Of a DNA stretch of 64,000 nt, positions 33,617 through 41,924 are shown piece by piece. The DNA is from Bacteroidaceae bacterium (GTDB taxonomy: Bacteria; Bacteroidota; Bacteroidia; Bacteroidales; Bacteroidaceae). A program made the translations under genes and the position numbers. Within the stretch, counting starts at the first letter, position 1, and every line of letters begins with the position of its first letter. The stretch lies in the NCBI GenBank assembly GCA_017379075.1, contig JAFNXL010000050.1, positions 1 through 64,000 on the forward strand. The letters are read 5' to 3'. The notes under the pieces are model-generated. The model saw only the letters and a list, made by a program, of their open reading frames with translations. It made no database searches and was not told where the DNA came from.

Positions 33617-35350
33617 CTATTTGATGTATTTCTTCTTTCGTATTTTCTTGGGAAGCCGCTCTGTGGTGGTATCGTCGGCTTTCATCAAAGCGATGTTCCA
33701 AAGCCAAACCGCAGTCTGGCGGTCACCGGTCATGAAATAGATGTCGCCGGCGTGTTCTATGACATTGCCCTGCAAATCCTGGTTGTTCATGAGTTCGTCC
33801 TCATCACTCTCGGGACTGACCACACGGTCAATGTAGATGCGCGCGCCGTTAGAGTCGCCTTTCTTGAACAAGATCCATGCGTAAGTGTCCAGGTAAGTGC
33901 GGTTGGCGGGTTCTTTCTTTACGGTGCGATAGCTCATTTCCTCTGCCTGGTCCAGACGTTCGTTGCGCAAGGACAGATAATAGGCATAATTGTTGAGGCA
34001 GGAAAGGTTGTCTTCCTTGTAGACCAAAGAAGAATCGTAAGCGGCAAACGCGTCCTCTGCCCTTCCCTGCTCATAATAAAGGTCGCCAAGGATGGAGAAC
34101 ATCTCGGACACTTCGTCCGGATTGACATTGTCCCCCTTGATGCGTACACCCTGGTTGAAGGCGTCAATGGCTTCTGTCTTTCGGCTCTGCTGGTACAAGG
34201 AAAGTCCCAGATAGAAATGATAGGTAAGGTTGTCGGGGTAATAATTGACTGCCTGACGGCAAAGATTCTCTATTGCCCGGTAATCATTGCCGCTGGCATA
34301 ATACTGAATCAGCATTGACATGGCCATACGGTCATCCGGCTCCACCTGCAACACATTCTGCAAAGCCTGCGCAATTTCCTCATCGGGGGCATTGTTCTTT
34401 ATCAGATAGGCCGCCTTAAGTTCCAGAATGTTGGCTGTTTTTTGTGGAGTTGCCAGAATGCGGTCAAACGCCTTCAGTACGTCCTGACGCAAAGAACTGT
34501 CGGACTGCGCCTCCACTATATAATCGGAAAGCAGGGTTTCCTGCAACTGAACGGAAGAAGACTCGGAAAACAAAAGAGAATCTCGCAGAAAATGATAATA
34601 TGCTTTGTCGGGCTGGGCCTTGTAATATGCGACCAAAGAAAGCTGAAGGTTCATGTTGGCGGGTTCGACACGGGCCACCTCGTCAAACAAAGCCTTGGCC
34701 TGAAGGGAGTCGCCCACCAGCAAATACTGGTTGGCCATGAGGAGTTTGCAATTCTGGTCATAAGGAAACTCCTCGCAAAGCTTGCGAAGTTCGGAGAAAG
34801 CCTCATCCTGGCGTTCCATATCCATCAGCAAGGAAAACTTCTGGGCTGCGAGTTGCGGGCTGTTGCCCTCAAGCGTTTCTATGCGGGAAAGGGAAGCAAG
34901 AGCCGCGTCCGTGTTCCCCATAGACTTATACAAGGAGAACAGTTGGGAAAGCACATCTGAACGCTTGGTTTGGAGGGAAGAAAGATGTTCCAATGTCTTT
35001 ACGGAATTGGGGACATCATTGCGCTCCAGATAAATGGCGGCCAGATATTCATAGAGCCACGGATTGCCCGATTCCTTTTCTGCCGCCTGCTGCAACAAAG
35101 ACAAGCCGATGCTGTCTTCCCGCAGATGCAGATAGGACACGCCCAAATTGTAAAGGACAGAGGAGGATTCCTTCTGAATACTCAGACAATGGCGGTAAAG
35201 TTCCATTGCCGAAGCATAATCGCCACTAAGACGGCACTTTTCCGCTTCGGTATAGAAATAATCCAATTTGGCCTGTGCCGAAACAAATGCCGGCACACAC
35301 ATCAAGACTGCCAGCAGGAAGGTTCTCCACATCATTGCAACCCCCATCAC
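33617..35350 (-). CDS. Secreted TPR-repeat protein
   Basis: 577 residues. The start is uncertain between ATGs at 35350, 35335 and 35332; all give signal peptide WRTFLLAVLMCVPAFVSAQ. At least ten tetratricopeptide-like helical pairs follow, e.g. DYASAMELYRHCLSIQKESSSVLYNLGVSYLHL, NPWLYEYLAAIYLERNDVPNSVKTLEHL, and EQGRAEDAFAAYDSSLVYKEDNLSCLNNYAYYLSL. TPR arrays are protein-interaction scaffolds, and this one is probably periplasmic. The order dut, TPR, DUF4292, EnvC-like suggests an envelope-assembly operon. Confidence 0.87.
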   Translation of the reverse strand: MMGVAMMWRTFLLAVLMCVPAFVSAQAKLDYFYTEAEKCRLSGDYASAMELYRHCLSIQKESSSVLYNLGVSYLHLREDSIGLSLLQQAAEKESGNPWLYEYLAAIYLERNDVPNSVKTLEHLSSLQTKRSDVLSQLFSLYKSMGNTDAALASLSRIETLEGNSPQLAAQKFSLLMDMERQDEAFSELRKLCEEFPYDQNCKLLMANQYLLVGDSLQAKALFDEVARVEPANMNLQLSLVAYYKAQPDKAYYHFLRDSLLFSESSSVQLQETLLSDYIVEAQSDSSLRQDVLKAFDRILATPQKTANILELKAAYLIKNNAPDEEIAQALQNVLQVEPDDRMAMSMLIQYYASGNDYRAIENLCRQAVNYYPDNLTYHFYLGLSLYQQSRKTEAIDAFNQGVRIKGDNVNPDEVSEMFSILGDLYYEQGRAEDAFAAYDSSLVYKEDNLSCLNNYAYYLSLRNERLDQAEEMSYRTVKKEPANRTYLDTYAWILFKKGDSNGARIYIDRVVSPESDEDELMNNQDLQGNVIEHAGDIYFMTGDRQTAVWLWNIALMKADDTTTERLPKKIRKKKYIK

Positions 35351-35353
35351 CGT

Positions 35354-35788
35354 TTATTGCATTCCGCTGTGACCGAATCCGCCTTCGCCACGTTCTGTCT
35401 GGTCAAGACTTTCAACCGCTTCAAATTCGGCCTGTTCGTAGGCTGCAATCACCAGCTGGGCAATGCGCTCGCCATCATTGATGACAAAACTATCCTGAGA
35501 CAAGTTGATCAGGATGACCCCAATCTCGCCGCGATAATCGGCATCAATAGTGCCAGGGGCGTTGAGAACCGTGATGCCCCGCTTCAATGCCAATCCGCTT
35601 CGGGGGCGAACCTGGGCTTCGTAACCCTGCGGAAGAGCTATGCGCAAACCGGTGGGGACAAGGCAGCGCTGCATGGGCTGCAGTTTGAGGGGGGCGTCCA
35701 GATTGGCTCTCAAATCCAAACCGGCAGACATGGGGGTGGCATACTCTGGAAGGGGATGATGACTGGTATTGACTATCTTGATTTTCAT
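35354..35788 (-). CDS. dut: dUTP diphosphatase
   Basis: 144 residues, hydrolysing dUTP to dUMP and pyrophosphate, which keeps uracil out of DNA and feeds dTMP synthesis. All five trimeric dUTPase motifs are visible: [50 protein letters not shown], and the C-terminal Gly-rich arm [10 protein letters not shown]. It follows dgt in the same operon, so two dNTP-hydrolysing enzymes are made together. Confidence 0.95.
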   Translation of the reverse strand: MKIKIVNTSHHPLPEYATPMSAGLDLRANLDAPLKLQPMQRCLVPTGLRIALPQGYEAQVRPRSGLALKRGITVLNAPGTIDADYRGEIGVILINLSQDSFVINDGERIAQLVIAAYEQAEFEAVESLDQTERGEGGFGHSGMQ

Positions 35789-35808
35789 ATTGAAGGGTGT
35801 TTAAGAAT

Positions 35809-35831
35809 TATACCTTATTATATATTATAAT
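35809..35831 (-). repeat. Intercistronic AT-rich hairpin element, copy 2
   Basis: On the minus strand, ATTATA-ATA-TATAAT (35831-35817) then AAGGTATA, identical over 23 nt to the element before maeB. The stop codon of dgt (35827-35825) lies inside the hairpin, and dut starts 20 nt further on. Confidence 0.75.
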
Positions 35832-37183
35832 GTGGGAATGCTCATTCCGTTGACTTTGCGATACATGTCCATGGCATAGACATCGGTCATACCGGAAATA
35901 TAATCCAGCACAGCCATCAGGCGGCCATATAGCGTGGGAGCCTTGATGTCATACTGCGGACTGACTCTGTTTATCAGCAACTGGGAGAAGGCTTTGTTGG
36001 AATGTGTTACAGCATGTACCATCATGTCTACCAACGCGAGCATGACCTGGAAACCGGCAATCTCAATGTCCACGACTTCCTTGCAATGGTAGATCTTGGA
36101 AACGGCCACCTGACAGCACTTTTCATAAGCCTTGCGCGGTGTGTCGCTGATATGGCGGATGAGACAACCCTCGAATGTGCCGGAAAGAATGGCTTCCTCA
36201 TTGCGGACAAAGACCTGCACACATTCGTTTTCCAAGCAATTGATGACACAAGAGCGCAGATATACAATCTGCTCGTTGATGTCATCGAGCATGGACATAC
36301 GTTCATTGATGTGATGCTGTTCCTCTGCGCTGAAGAAATCCAGCAACAGGCGCTTGGTCTCTTCTGTGGTGAGAATCTTTAGCTTATGCGCGTCTTCAAT
36401 GTCCATAACCTGATAACAGATGTCATCCGCAGCCTCAACCAGATAGACCAAAGGATAGCGCACATAACGATACGAACCTTCGGGAGATTCCAATGGGATT
36501 ATGCCCAGTTCGTTTGCAATGCGGTTAAAGATATCCACATCATCACGGAAAAAGCCGAACTTGTGCTTGTCTTTAGAAAGATCGGACGTATAAGGATACT
36601 TCACAATGCTTGCCAACGTACTGTAAGTCATGACAAAACCACCGGGGCGGCGACCCAAGAAGTGATGTGCAAGAAGACGGAACGCATTGGCATTTCCTTC
36701 AAAATTGATCAAGTCGCTCCATTGTTCGGGCGTCAGTCTGTCTCCGGTTTCCGGGCAAACGTAATCACGCAGATACAATCCTTTTCCCTCGCTGAAATAT
36801 GTACCAATTGCCCGTTCTCCACTATGTCCGAAAGGAGGGTTTCCCAAATCATGAGCCAAACAGGCCGTACTGACAATGCTTCCAAGTTCTGACAAGTGGG
36901 TGTCCGCCAAATGGGGATGAAGCGCCAGCAGTTTGCGGCTTACATCATTGCCCAGACTACGTCCCACGCTGCTGACTTCCAGACTATGTGTCAAACGGTT
37001 ATGGACAAAAATGCTGCCGGGCAAAGGGAAAACCTGGGTCTTGTTCTGAAGACGTCTGAAAGGGGCAGAAAAGATAATACGGTCATAATCGCGCTGAAAT
37101 TCTGTACGGTCATCCTTGCTCTGCGGCTGGTTTTCCTGCCCCAGACGCTTGTTGGACAAGAGCTGCTCCCAATTCATCTTCAT
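35825..37183 (-). CDS. dgt: Deoxyguanosinetriphosphate triphosphohydrolase (HD-type dNTPase)
   Basis: 452 residues from the ATG at 37183; a TTG two codons upstream is the only extension. Cleaves dGTP (and in some relatives other dNTPs) to nucleoside and tripolyphosphate. HD-domain metal ligands are His66 (NRLTHSLEV) and His111-Asp112 (CLAHDLGNPPFGHSG), with further ligands downstream (LVYLVEAADDICYQVMDIED). The N-terminal DRTEFQRDYDRIIFSAPFRRLQNKTQVFPL is the family signature. It is followed by dut and sits after glsB with 12 bp between. Confidence 0.93.
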   Translation of the reverse strand: MKMNWEQLLSNKRLGQENQPQSKDDRTEFQRDYDRIIFSAPFRRLQNKTQVFPLPGSIFVHNRLTHSLEVSSVGRSLGNDVSRKLLALHPHLADTHLSELGSIVSTACLAHDLGNPPFGHSGERAIGTYFSEGKGLYLRDYVCPETGDRLTPEQWSDLINFEGNANAFRLLAHHFLGRRPGGFVMTYSTLASIVKYPYTSDLSKDKHKFGFFRDDVDIFNRIANELGIIPLESPEGSYRYVRYPLVYLVEAADDICYQVMDIEDAHKLKILTTEETKRLLLDFFSAEEQHHINERMSMLDDINEQIVYLRSCVINCLENECVQVFVRNEEAILSGTFEGCLIRHISDTPRKAYEKCCQVAVSKIYHCKEVVDIEIAGFQVMLALVDMMVHAVTHSNKAFSQLLINRVSPQYDIKAPTLYGRLMAVLDYISGMTDVYAMDMYRKVNGMSIPTL

Positions 37184-37195
37184 CTTCAAAACCTT

Positions 37196-38182
37196 TTACT
37201 TTGACTTATATATCAATTTGTTGGCACCACTGGTTATCTGTACCAATTCGGGATGTTCTTCGGCAAAAGAATCGATATGGCGCACACGTTTTTCCTCAAG
37301 AATCTCATCTACTGCAATCAGGATGCCGGTTTCTTCCACATCGCCAAACTCATCATTGATTGCCGTACCGAAAAGCTTCATTGTGGGCGAAAGTCCCATG
37401 TAGGCGTTGACCAAAGGAGGAATGTTATAGCCCAGATCGCGTACCTCGCGGTTTAGTACACGGTAATCCTGCTTGAAGTCATTTCCTGCAAAAAGTTTCT
37501 CAAAAATACATTCGTCATGCCACAGGCTAAGTGGCTTCATGGGCAGAATCAACGAATCCGGATCAGAGAAATACACTTTGAGGAAATAGAGTATCATGTC
37601 TCTGGCCATACGGTCATAACTGGGATACATGGTGAACTTGCCAAAGAAATAACGCACATCGGGCATTATTACGGTAAGTGCGCCCAAACCATCCCACAAG
37701 TTATCCAATGCGAAGAGTCCCTTTGTTCCCATTCGGCTGCTCTGATACTCCAACGTAACAAAGCTTCGGCCCAGTTCTATGGTATAAGGCAGATATTCCC
37801 GGACAAACTTTTCGGAAAAACGGAACATGTGGCTTGTGGCCAAAATCGGCTGGCCATTCTCATCCAATTTCACCTCGCTTCCAAGAAGATAACGATAGCC
37901 TCCCAATATTTCCTGAGCCTCGGGATCCCATACGAGGAGTTGTTTGTAAGGATTCTCCATGGTATCAAACTCATCCAGATCCATGGACAATCCGGTTCCG
38001 CCTCCGGCAGCGCGGAAAGCAATCTCGCGAAGACGCCCCAACTCGCGGACAACATTTGGCGAATCCTGCCACGTAACAATATAAATCTCATTGCCACTCT
38101 TATTTGTTGTCCTGAGTTTCTTCTCGGGAGTCAACTCTGACAATAACAATTCACGCGGAATCCTTGGTATGATTTCTTCCAT
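37196..38182 (-). CDS. glsB: GNAT-type N-acyltransferase, glycine lipid synthase subunit GlsB-like
   Basis: 328 residues with an OlsB/PlsC-associated N-acyltransferase pattern: RLREIAFRAAGGGTG, DLDEFDTMENPYKQLLVWDPEAQEILGGYRYLLG and ELGRSFVTLEYQSS. In Bacteroides thetaiotaomicron, the adjacent GlsB and GlsA make glycine lipids: GlsB N-acylates glycine with a 3-hydroxy fatty acid and GlsA adds the second acyl chain. The immediate neighbour upstream here is a GlsA-like O-acyltransferase 8 bp away, which supports the assignment. The product is a membrane aminolipid. Confidence 0.85.
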   Translation of the reverse strand: MEEIIPRIPRELLLSELTPEKKLRTTNKSGNEIYIVTWQDSPNVVRELGRLREIAFRAAGGGTGLSMDLDEFDTMENPYKQLLVWDPEAQEILGGYRYLLGSEVKLDENGQPILATSHMFRFSEKFVREYLPYTIELGRSFVTLEYQSSRMGTKGLFALDNLWDGLGALTVIMPDVRYFFGKFTMYPSYDRMARDMILYFLKVYFSDPDSLILPMKPLSLWHDECIFEKLFAGNDFKQDYRVLNREVRDLGYNIPPLVNAYMGLSPTMKLFGTAINDEFGDVEETGILIAVDEILEEKRVRHIDSFAEEHPELVQITSGANKLIYKSK

Positions 38183-38190
38183 AAAATTCG

Positions 38191-39012
38191 TTATAGTTTA
38201 TATACAGTATCCTGGACCCAACGTGCCCATTCTACCATGGTTTTTGACTTATCAAATGTCTGCCAAGAAATAGGCTTGCCAAAACGAACGGTGTAATGAC
38301 CGCCTTGGCTGCGGTACATTTCATCCGGAAGCAGCGCCATGGCAAAGTTGGGCAAGTGCAAGCGTTTGCACCATTGTGCCACATTGTAAAAACGGTTGCT
38401 GTTATAACCGATAAAATGAACGGGGACTATATCCCGCTTAGTCTGTATGCTCTTTTTCAAGAATGCCTTGTTCCAGGGAATGTCCCGTATTGTACCATCC
38501 TTTTGCCTGCGACTGCACAGACCAGCCGGGAACATTATCACATGATTGTCTCCACCGAAAGCCTCATCAACCATTGCCGGGAAATTCCGGGACTGCTTTC
38601 CCAATTTGTTGATAGGCAAGCACAAGGGAGCCAATCCTTTGAGGTTCATCAACAAATCATTTACCAGATATTTTATCTTGCCGTCATAGTGTTCGCCAAT
38701 CACCCACCCCAAGGTTACGCCATCAATAGCGCCCAAGGGATGATTGCTGACAAAAGTACATTTACAATCACCCGCAGGCAAATTTTCCAGTCCTTCCACA
38801 TCCACCGTTACGTTAAGGTACTCCAATACGCCCTTACAGAAAGGCACACCCACAAGCCCCCGCTCCAAATAAGCGTTAATAAAATCCTGATGAATGAACC
38901 TTTCTAAAAACTTTATCAATAAAGAAGGGATATAACGCGCTTTCCCTTTGGCACGGGCACGTATGATTGAACCGATATCAATAGAAGTTACAGACTGTTC
39001 GCTTACTTGCAT
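38191..39012 (-). CDS. glsA: PlsC-type O-acyltransferase, glycine lipid synthase subunit GlsA-like
   Basis: 273 residues. The lysophospholipid acyltransferase catalytic motif H-x4-D appears in SNHPLGAIDG, followed by the acceptor-site region VIMFPAGLCSRRQKDGTIRDIPWNKAFLKKSI. It precedes the GlsB-like gene in a tight pair, so the likely reaction is O-acylation of the 3-hydroxyl group of the N-acylated glycine. A minus-strand -7 element, TATTTTTG (39043-39036), with GTTG at N20, is its probable promoter and would also serve glsB, dgt and dut. Confidence 0.85.
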   Translation of the reverse strand: MQVSEQSVTSIDIGSIIRARAKGKARYIPSLLIKFLERFIHQDFINAYLERGLVGVPFCKGVLEYLNVTVDVEGLENLPAGDCKCTFVSNHPLGAIDGVTLGWVIGEHYDGKIKYLVNDLLMNLKGLAPLCLPINKLGKQSRNFPAMVDEAFGGDNHVIMFPAGLCSRRQKDGTIRDIPWNKAFLKKSIQTKRDIVPVHFIGYNSNRFYNVAQWCKRLHLPNFAMALLPDEMYRSQGGHYTVRFGKPISWQTFDKSKTMVEWARWVQDTVYKL

Positions 39013-39086
39013 AATTTATACACTCTTATGTAATGCAAAAATACGACAAGTTTTTCAATTTTTCAACTTTTTTAGGATAAAAAGCA

Positions 39087-39461
39087 CTATTTGATAACTA
39101 TCGGTTTATTATTGATGAAATATTGCCCGCTGGGGAGACCATTTATCCAATTCACTCCTTTATTAAGGCGCATGACCATATAGAACGTTCCATTTTGGCG
39201 ATATATGGGCAATATCTGATTATGGTCGCTATATACACGAAGAGAACGACGGGTTACGGTCATCTGTACCGGATAGACCGATATGTTCATCTTGTGATGA
39301 TGGCCGAACTCTGAATTCCTATCACGCAAAGCGAGCGTATCCGAAACCACACTGCCACGCAAACGCTTCTGCGGACCATCCGCACTATGTATGCCTGCGC
39401 TGGCGGAAACTGCCAGTACAAAGCACACGACACTTAGTGTTTTTTTGCGTTCAAACAACAT
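39087..39461 (-). CDS. Small secreted protein of unknown function
   Basis: 124 residues with signal peptide (KTLSVVCFVLAVSASAGIHSA). The mature part is basic and beta-rich. The C-terminal strand pair GLPSGQYFINNKPIVIK resembles the ending of small DUF3244-type or sorting-domain-like Bacteroidetes secreted proteins, but I cannot place it in a family with confidence. It has its own promoter (39490-39520) and ends 75 bp before glsA. Confidence 0.62.
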   Translation of the reverse strand: MLFERKKTLSVVCFVLAVSASAGIHSADGPQKRLRGSVVSDTLALRDRNSEFGHHHKMNISVYPVQMTVTRRSLRVYSDHNQILPIYRQNGTFYMVMRLNKGVNWINGLPSGQYFINNKPIVIK

Positions 39462-39489
39462 TAGTCTTCAGATTTAGATGTATTTTCTG

Positions 39490-39520
39490 CAAAATTAGAA
39501 AATAGTTCTAACTGCACAAA
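39490..39520 (-). promoter_or_regulatory. Promoter of the small secreted protein gene
   Basis: On the minus strand, TTTG (39520-39517), N19, TAATTTTG (39497-39490). Confidence 0.72.
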
Positions 39521-39577
39521 GAAAAAAATCATTTTTTTACTTTTTTAACACCATTTGCAAGCGTTTCCACCACTCCT

Positions 39578-40684
39578 TTACTGCCGCTGCGTTTTCTGAT
39601 TATCCAAAAATTCGTCTAAAGACATGTCTTCTATCTTCTGGAAACAAGAGCGGACAGTCTTTGACGTTCCAAAACCGGCAGCAAGACATTCATTCACCGT
39701 GGTTGCCTTTCCCGTTTGCACAAGATGCTTCAGCTCTGCAATCCTATAGCTGTTGATATAATCATGGACATTGTTAAACCCCTGACTGCGCACACTTTGC
39801 AGCACCAGATGACGGTTAAAGCCAACCGCCTCGCACAAGCGGTCACGTCCAAAAGTATTGTCGGTCCACTCCTCTTTATGTGTCTGCATCCAATATTGGA
39901 TACGATGGAAACGCTGTATGTTCGCCTCGTTGAAATCCTCACGTTCCGCTTTCTTTATTTCCTCCTCCGATGGCTCCGACTCAACAGCTTCAATTACCGG
40001 CTTTGGCAGATTGACAGCCATTGTCTCCAACACACGGAATGTCAAATACATATTGGCACACGTGAACATGACCACATACACCATCAGATGCATCGGATCA
40101 TAATAAATGGACACAAACATATAGTATAAAACGATGACACCAAGCACTGTACAATATCCGAACAGATAGTTTGGCACATCGGCACTTTTTGCCAACGAGT
40201 GCGGAAGGCGGAAGATATTAACAATGTAATATATACACAACCCAAGAGCCGCAAAACGAAGAATCAGGTCTGTCTTATAAAAATTGGCAGCCAAATCTTT
40301 GACGGACGGAACAATCAGCAATTCATCCACAAAGAGGAAAATCGGGATGTAAATGACAATCAGCACAATGGCCGGAGCCGCATATTTCCACATTCGGCCC
40401 CATTGCAAATAAGCCGGCATAGGAATGCTCAGCGGATAGATGCTCTGCAAGAAACAAGCCACCACCAACGAGACCAACATCATCGGGTGCAATACTCCCG
40501 GCTGCCCATTAGCAATACGTGCCGAGAAGAAAGCGGCAAGCAGAAACATGGCAAAAAACAAGCCATTGACCCATGCCAGACACAAATACTGTATCTTATG
40601 ACGAGAATATATGGACATCACACAAGCAAGCACAAAATGAACCATTGTGCAGCATGCTAAAACAAGTAGGACAATTTGTTCCAT
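39578..40684 (-). CDS. Membrane-anchored AraC-type transcriptional regulator
   Basis: 368 residues. Seven hydrophobic segments fill the first ~230 residues (from MEQIVLLVLACCTMVHFVLA to LMVYVVMFTCANMYLTF). An acidic linker (VESEPSEEEIKKAEREDFNE) and an AraC-like double HTH follow (FGRDRLCEAVGFNRHLVLQSVRSQGFNNVHDYINSYRIAELKHL and TVNECLAAGFGTSKTVRSCFQKIEDMSLDEF). The Bacteroidales have many such 7TM-HTH proteins with unknown ligands. It has its own -7 element (TATTTTTG, 40708-40701 minus), with the two-unit palindromic array just upstream. Targets are not visible. Confidence 0.82.
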   Translation of the reverse strand: MEQIVLLVLACCTMVHFVLACVMSIYSRHKIQYLCLAWVNGLFFAMFLLAAFFSARIANGQPGVLHPMMLVSLVVACFLQSIYPLSIPMPAYLQWGRMWKYAAPAIVLIVIYIPIFLFVDELLIVPSVKDLAANFYKTDLILRFAALGLCIYYIVNIFRLPHSLAKSADVPNYLFGYCTVLGVIVLYYMFVSIYYDPMHLMVYVVMFTCANMYLTFRVLETMAVNLPKPVIEAVESEPSEEEIKKAEREDFNEANIQRFHRIQYWMQTHKEEWTDNTFGRDRLCEAVGFNRHLVLQSVRSQGFNNVHDYINSYRIAELKHLVQTGKATTVNECLAAGFGTSKTVRSCFQKIEDMSLDEFLDNQKTQRQ

Positions 40685-40766
40685 CAGGTAGATTTTCTTG
40701 CAAAAATAAACTTTATTTCATTATCAGGCCCCAACTTTTGGGAAGAATTTCACCGCCTTACCTTTT

Positions 40767-40805
40767 TTTCCTCCCGAGGAAAATTTTACTCCCTCCCGAG
40801 GGAAA
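40767..40805. repeat. Two phased dyads 22 bp apart (TTTCCTC-CC-GAGGAAA type)
   Basis: TTTCCTC-CC-GAGGAAA (40767-40782) and TCCCTC-CC-GAGGGA (40790-40803) are perfect dyads with centres 22 bp apart. They lie between the cyclophilin stop and the promoter of the AraC-type gene. Confidence 0.78.
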
Positions 40806-40820
40806 TAAAAAAGCGCAGTT

Positions 40821-41522
40821 TCATCGGCTGTTTTTACTCTTCTTCTCCACGACCATGCGTGTAATCACTACATCTTCTAGAGGCCGGTCTCTGTCATCTG
40901 TTTGAACGCCCTGAATCTTCTCCACAATCTCCAAGCCCTCTACAATCTCTCCGAAAACCGTATACGACCCATCCAAATGTGGAGTGCCTCCACGCATTTC
41001 ATAATCATCAATCATCTGTTGGCTCAAGCCGATTCCCTTTTCGGCCAGTTGGAACAGCACCTTGTCCATTGCCGCCGGCCTGTATTTCTTTCCCCAAACA
41101 ATATAGAATTGGCATCCGCTGCTATACTGATCCGGATTCACCTCATCTGGCTCGCGGGCCGCAGCCAAAGCCCCCCGCCAATGATATAAATAAGGAAGGT
41201 CAAACTCTGGGTATATGACATAGCCATTGTTTCCCTCTCCCAACTTTACGTCTTTTCCGGCATTACGGGAAGTGGGGTCTCCCGCTTGTATCATGAAATC
41301 CTTTATGACACGATGAAACAGCAAGCCGTCATAAAACTTGCTTTCTGCCAGTTTCAAGAAATTATCACGATGCAAAGGAGTGTCGTCAAACAAGGCAACC
41401 CTCATCACTCCTACATTAGTCTCAATTCTGACAATAGACCGTTTGTCCTTCTTCTTCGCCTCCACGCCAGAAGACAACATGACAGCAAAGAACAGCAAAC
41501 ATAAAATCTTTCTTATCGGCAT
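40821..41522 (-). CDS. Secreted cyclophilin-type peptidyl-prolyl cis-trans isomerase
   Basis: 233 residues with signal peptide MPIRKILCLLFFAVMLSSGVEAK. The cyclophilin core is DNFLKLAESKFYDGLLFHRVIKDFMIQAGDPT, with the catalytic Arg in FHRVI. The middle (GALAAAREPDEVNPDQYSSGCQFYIVWG) has an insert relative to the classic core, and the end contains DGSYTVFGEIVEGLEIVEKI. It likely helps fold periplasmic or outer-membrane proteins. Its promoter is at 41548-41579 on the minus strand. Confidence 0.9.
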   Translation of the reverse strand: MPIRKILCLLFFAVMLSSGVEAKKKDKRSIVRIETNVGVMRVALFDDTPLHRDNFLKLAESKFYDGLLFHRVIKDFMIQAGDPTSRNAGKDVKLGEGNNGYVIYPEFDLPYLYHWRGALAAAREPDEVNPDQYSSGCQFYIVWGKKYRPAAMDKVLFQLAEKGIGLSQQMIDDYEMRGGTPHLDGSYTVFGEIVEGLEIVEKIQGVQTDDRDRPLEDVVITRMVVEKKSKNSR

Positions 41523-41547
41523 ACATTCAATTGTTATATATTTTCTG

Positions 41548-41579
41548 CAAACTTACAAAAAAATCAGATACCATCCAAA
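41548..41579 (-). promoter_or_regulatory. Promoter of the cyclophilin gene
   Basis: On the minus strand, TTTG (41579-41576), N20, TAAGTTTG (41555-41548), about 25 nt before the start codon. Confidence 0.75.
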
Positions 41580-41862
41580 ACATTGCTCAAGTTTCGCAAA
41601 CAGAATCCGTTCACAACATAGTTCTTTTCAACCCATCAAACACAGACTATTTTCACGAAATGGAAGCAGAGAGAGAGAAAACAAGGAAAAATCCCCCACC
41701 AAAATTTAAAGGGAAGAAAAAAGTTATCAACAAATTTTCTTACAATCTGAAAACAAATAAAATATGCCATTTCATCGGTGATTATCACACCCAAGCACAT
41801 CGCAGCATTGGCCCGAGCAAAACGTTATCAACAAAAGCTAGAAAAAAAAGTTTGAAAAAAGT

Positions 41863-41893
41863 GTGGGGAATTGTGGAGAATTTCGTACCTTTG
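41863..41893 (+). promoter_or_regulatory. dcw promoter with two 10-bp MraZ-box-like repeats
   Basis: GTGGGGAATT (41863-41872) and GTGGAGAATT (41873-41882) are adjacent direct repeats with 10-bp spacing, like the TGGGN boxes bound by MraZ rings. They end 3 bp before TACCTTTG (41886-41893), the -7 element. A bound MraZ would cover the promoter spacer. Confidence 0.62.
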
Positions 41894-41924
41894 AACCCAA
41901 AATAGAAAAGACAAGTATTTGAGA

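Larger units (their letters stand above)
41523..41918. other. Divergent intergenic region upstream of the dcw cluster
   Basis: About 400 bp. It carries the cyclophilin promoter (41548-41579, minus), MraZ-box-like direct repeats (41863-41882) and the mraZ -7 element (41886-41893). An open frame of 124 codons spans much of it on the plus strand, but it is Lys-rich and low in complexity, has no start context and overlaps both promoter regions. I regard it as non-coding. Confidence 0.6.

Noticed and set aside
35354..37183. dgt-dut as a phage-defence island
   Set aside because: Both are housekeeping-type proteins with standard motifs in an operon with lipid-synthesis genes; no other defence gene or mobility signal is present.
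41531..41905. 124-codon plus-strand open frame between the cyclophilin and mraZ
   Set aside because: Lys-rich, low-complexity translation with no motif. It covers both the divergent cyclophilin promoter and the dcw promoter region.
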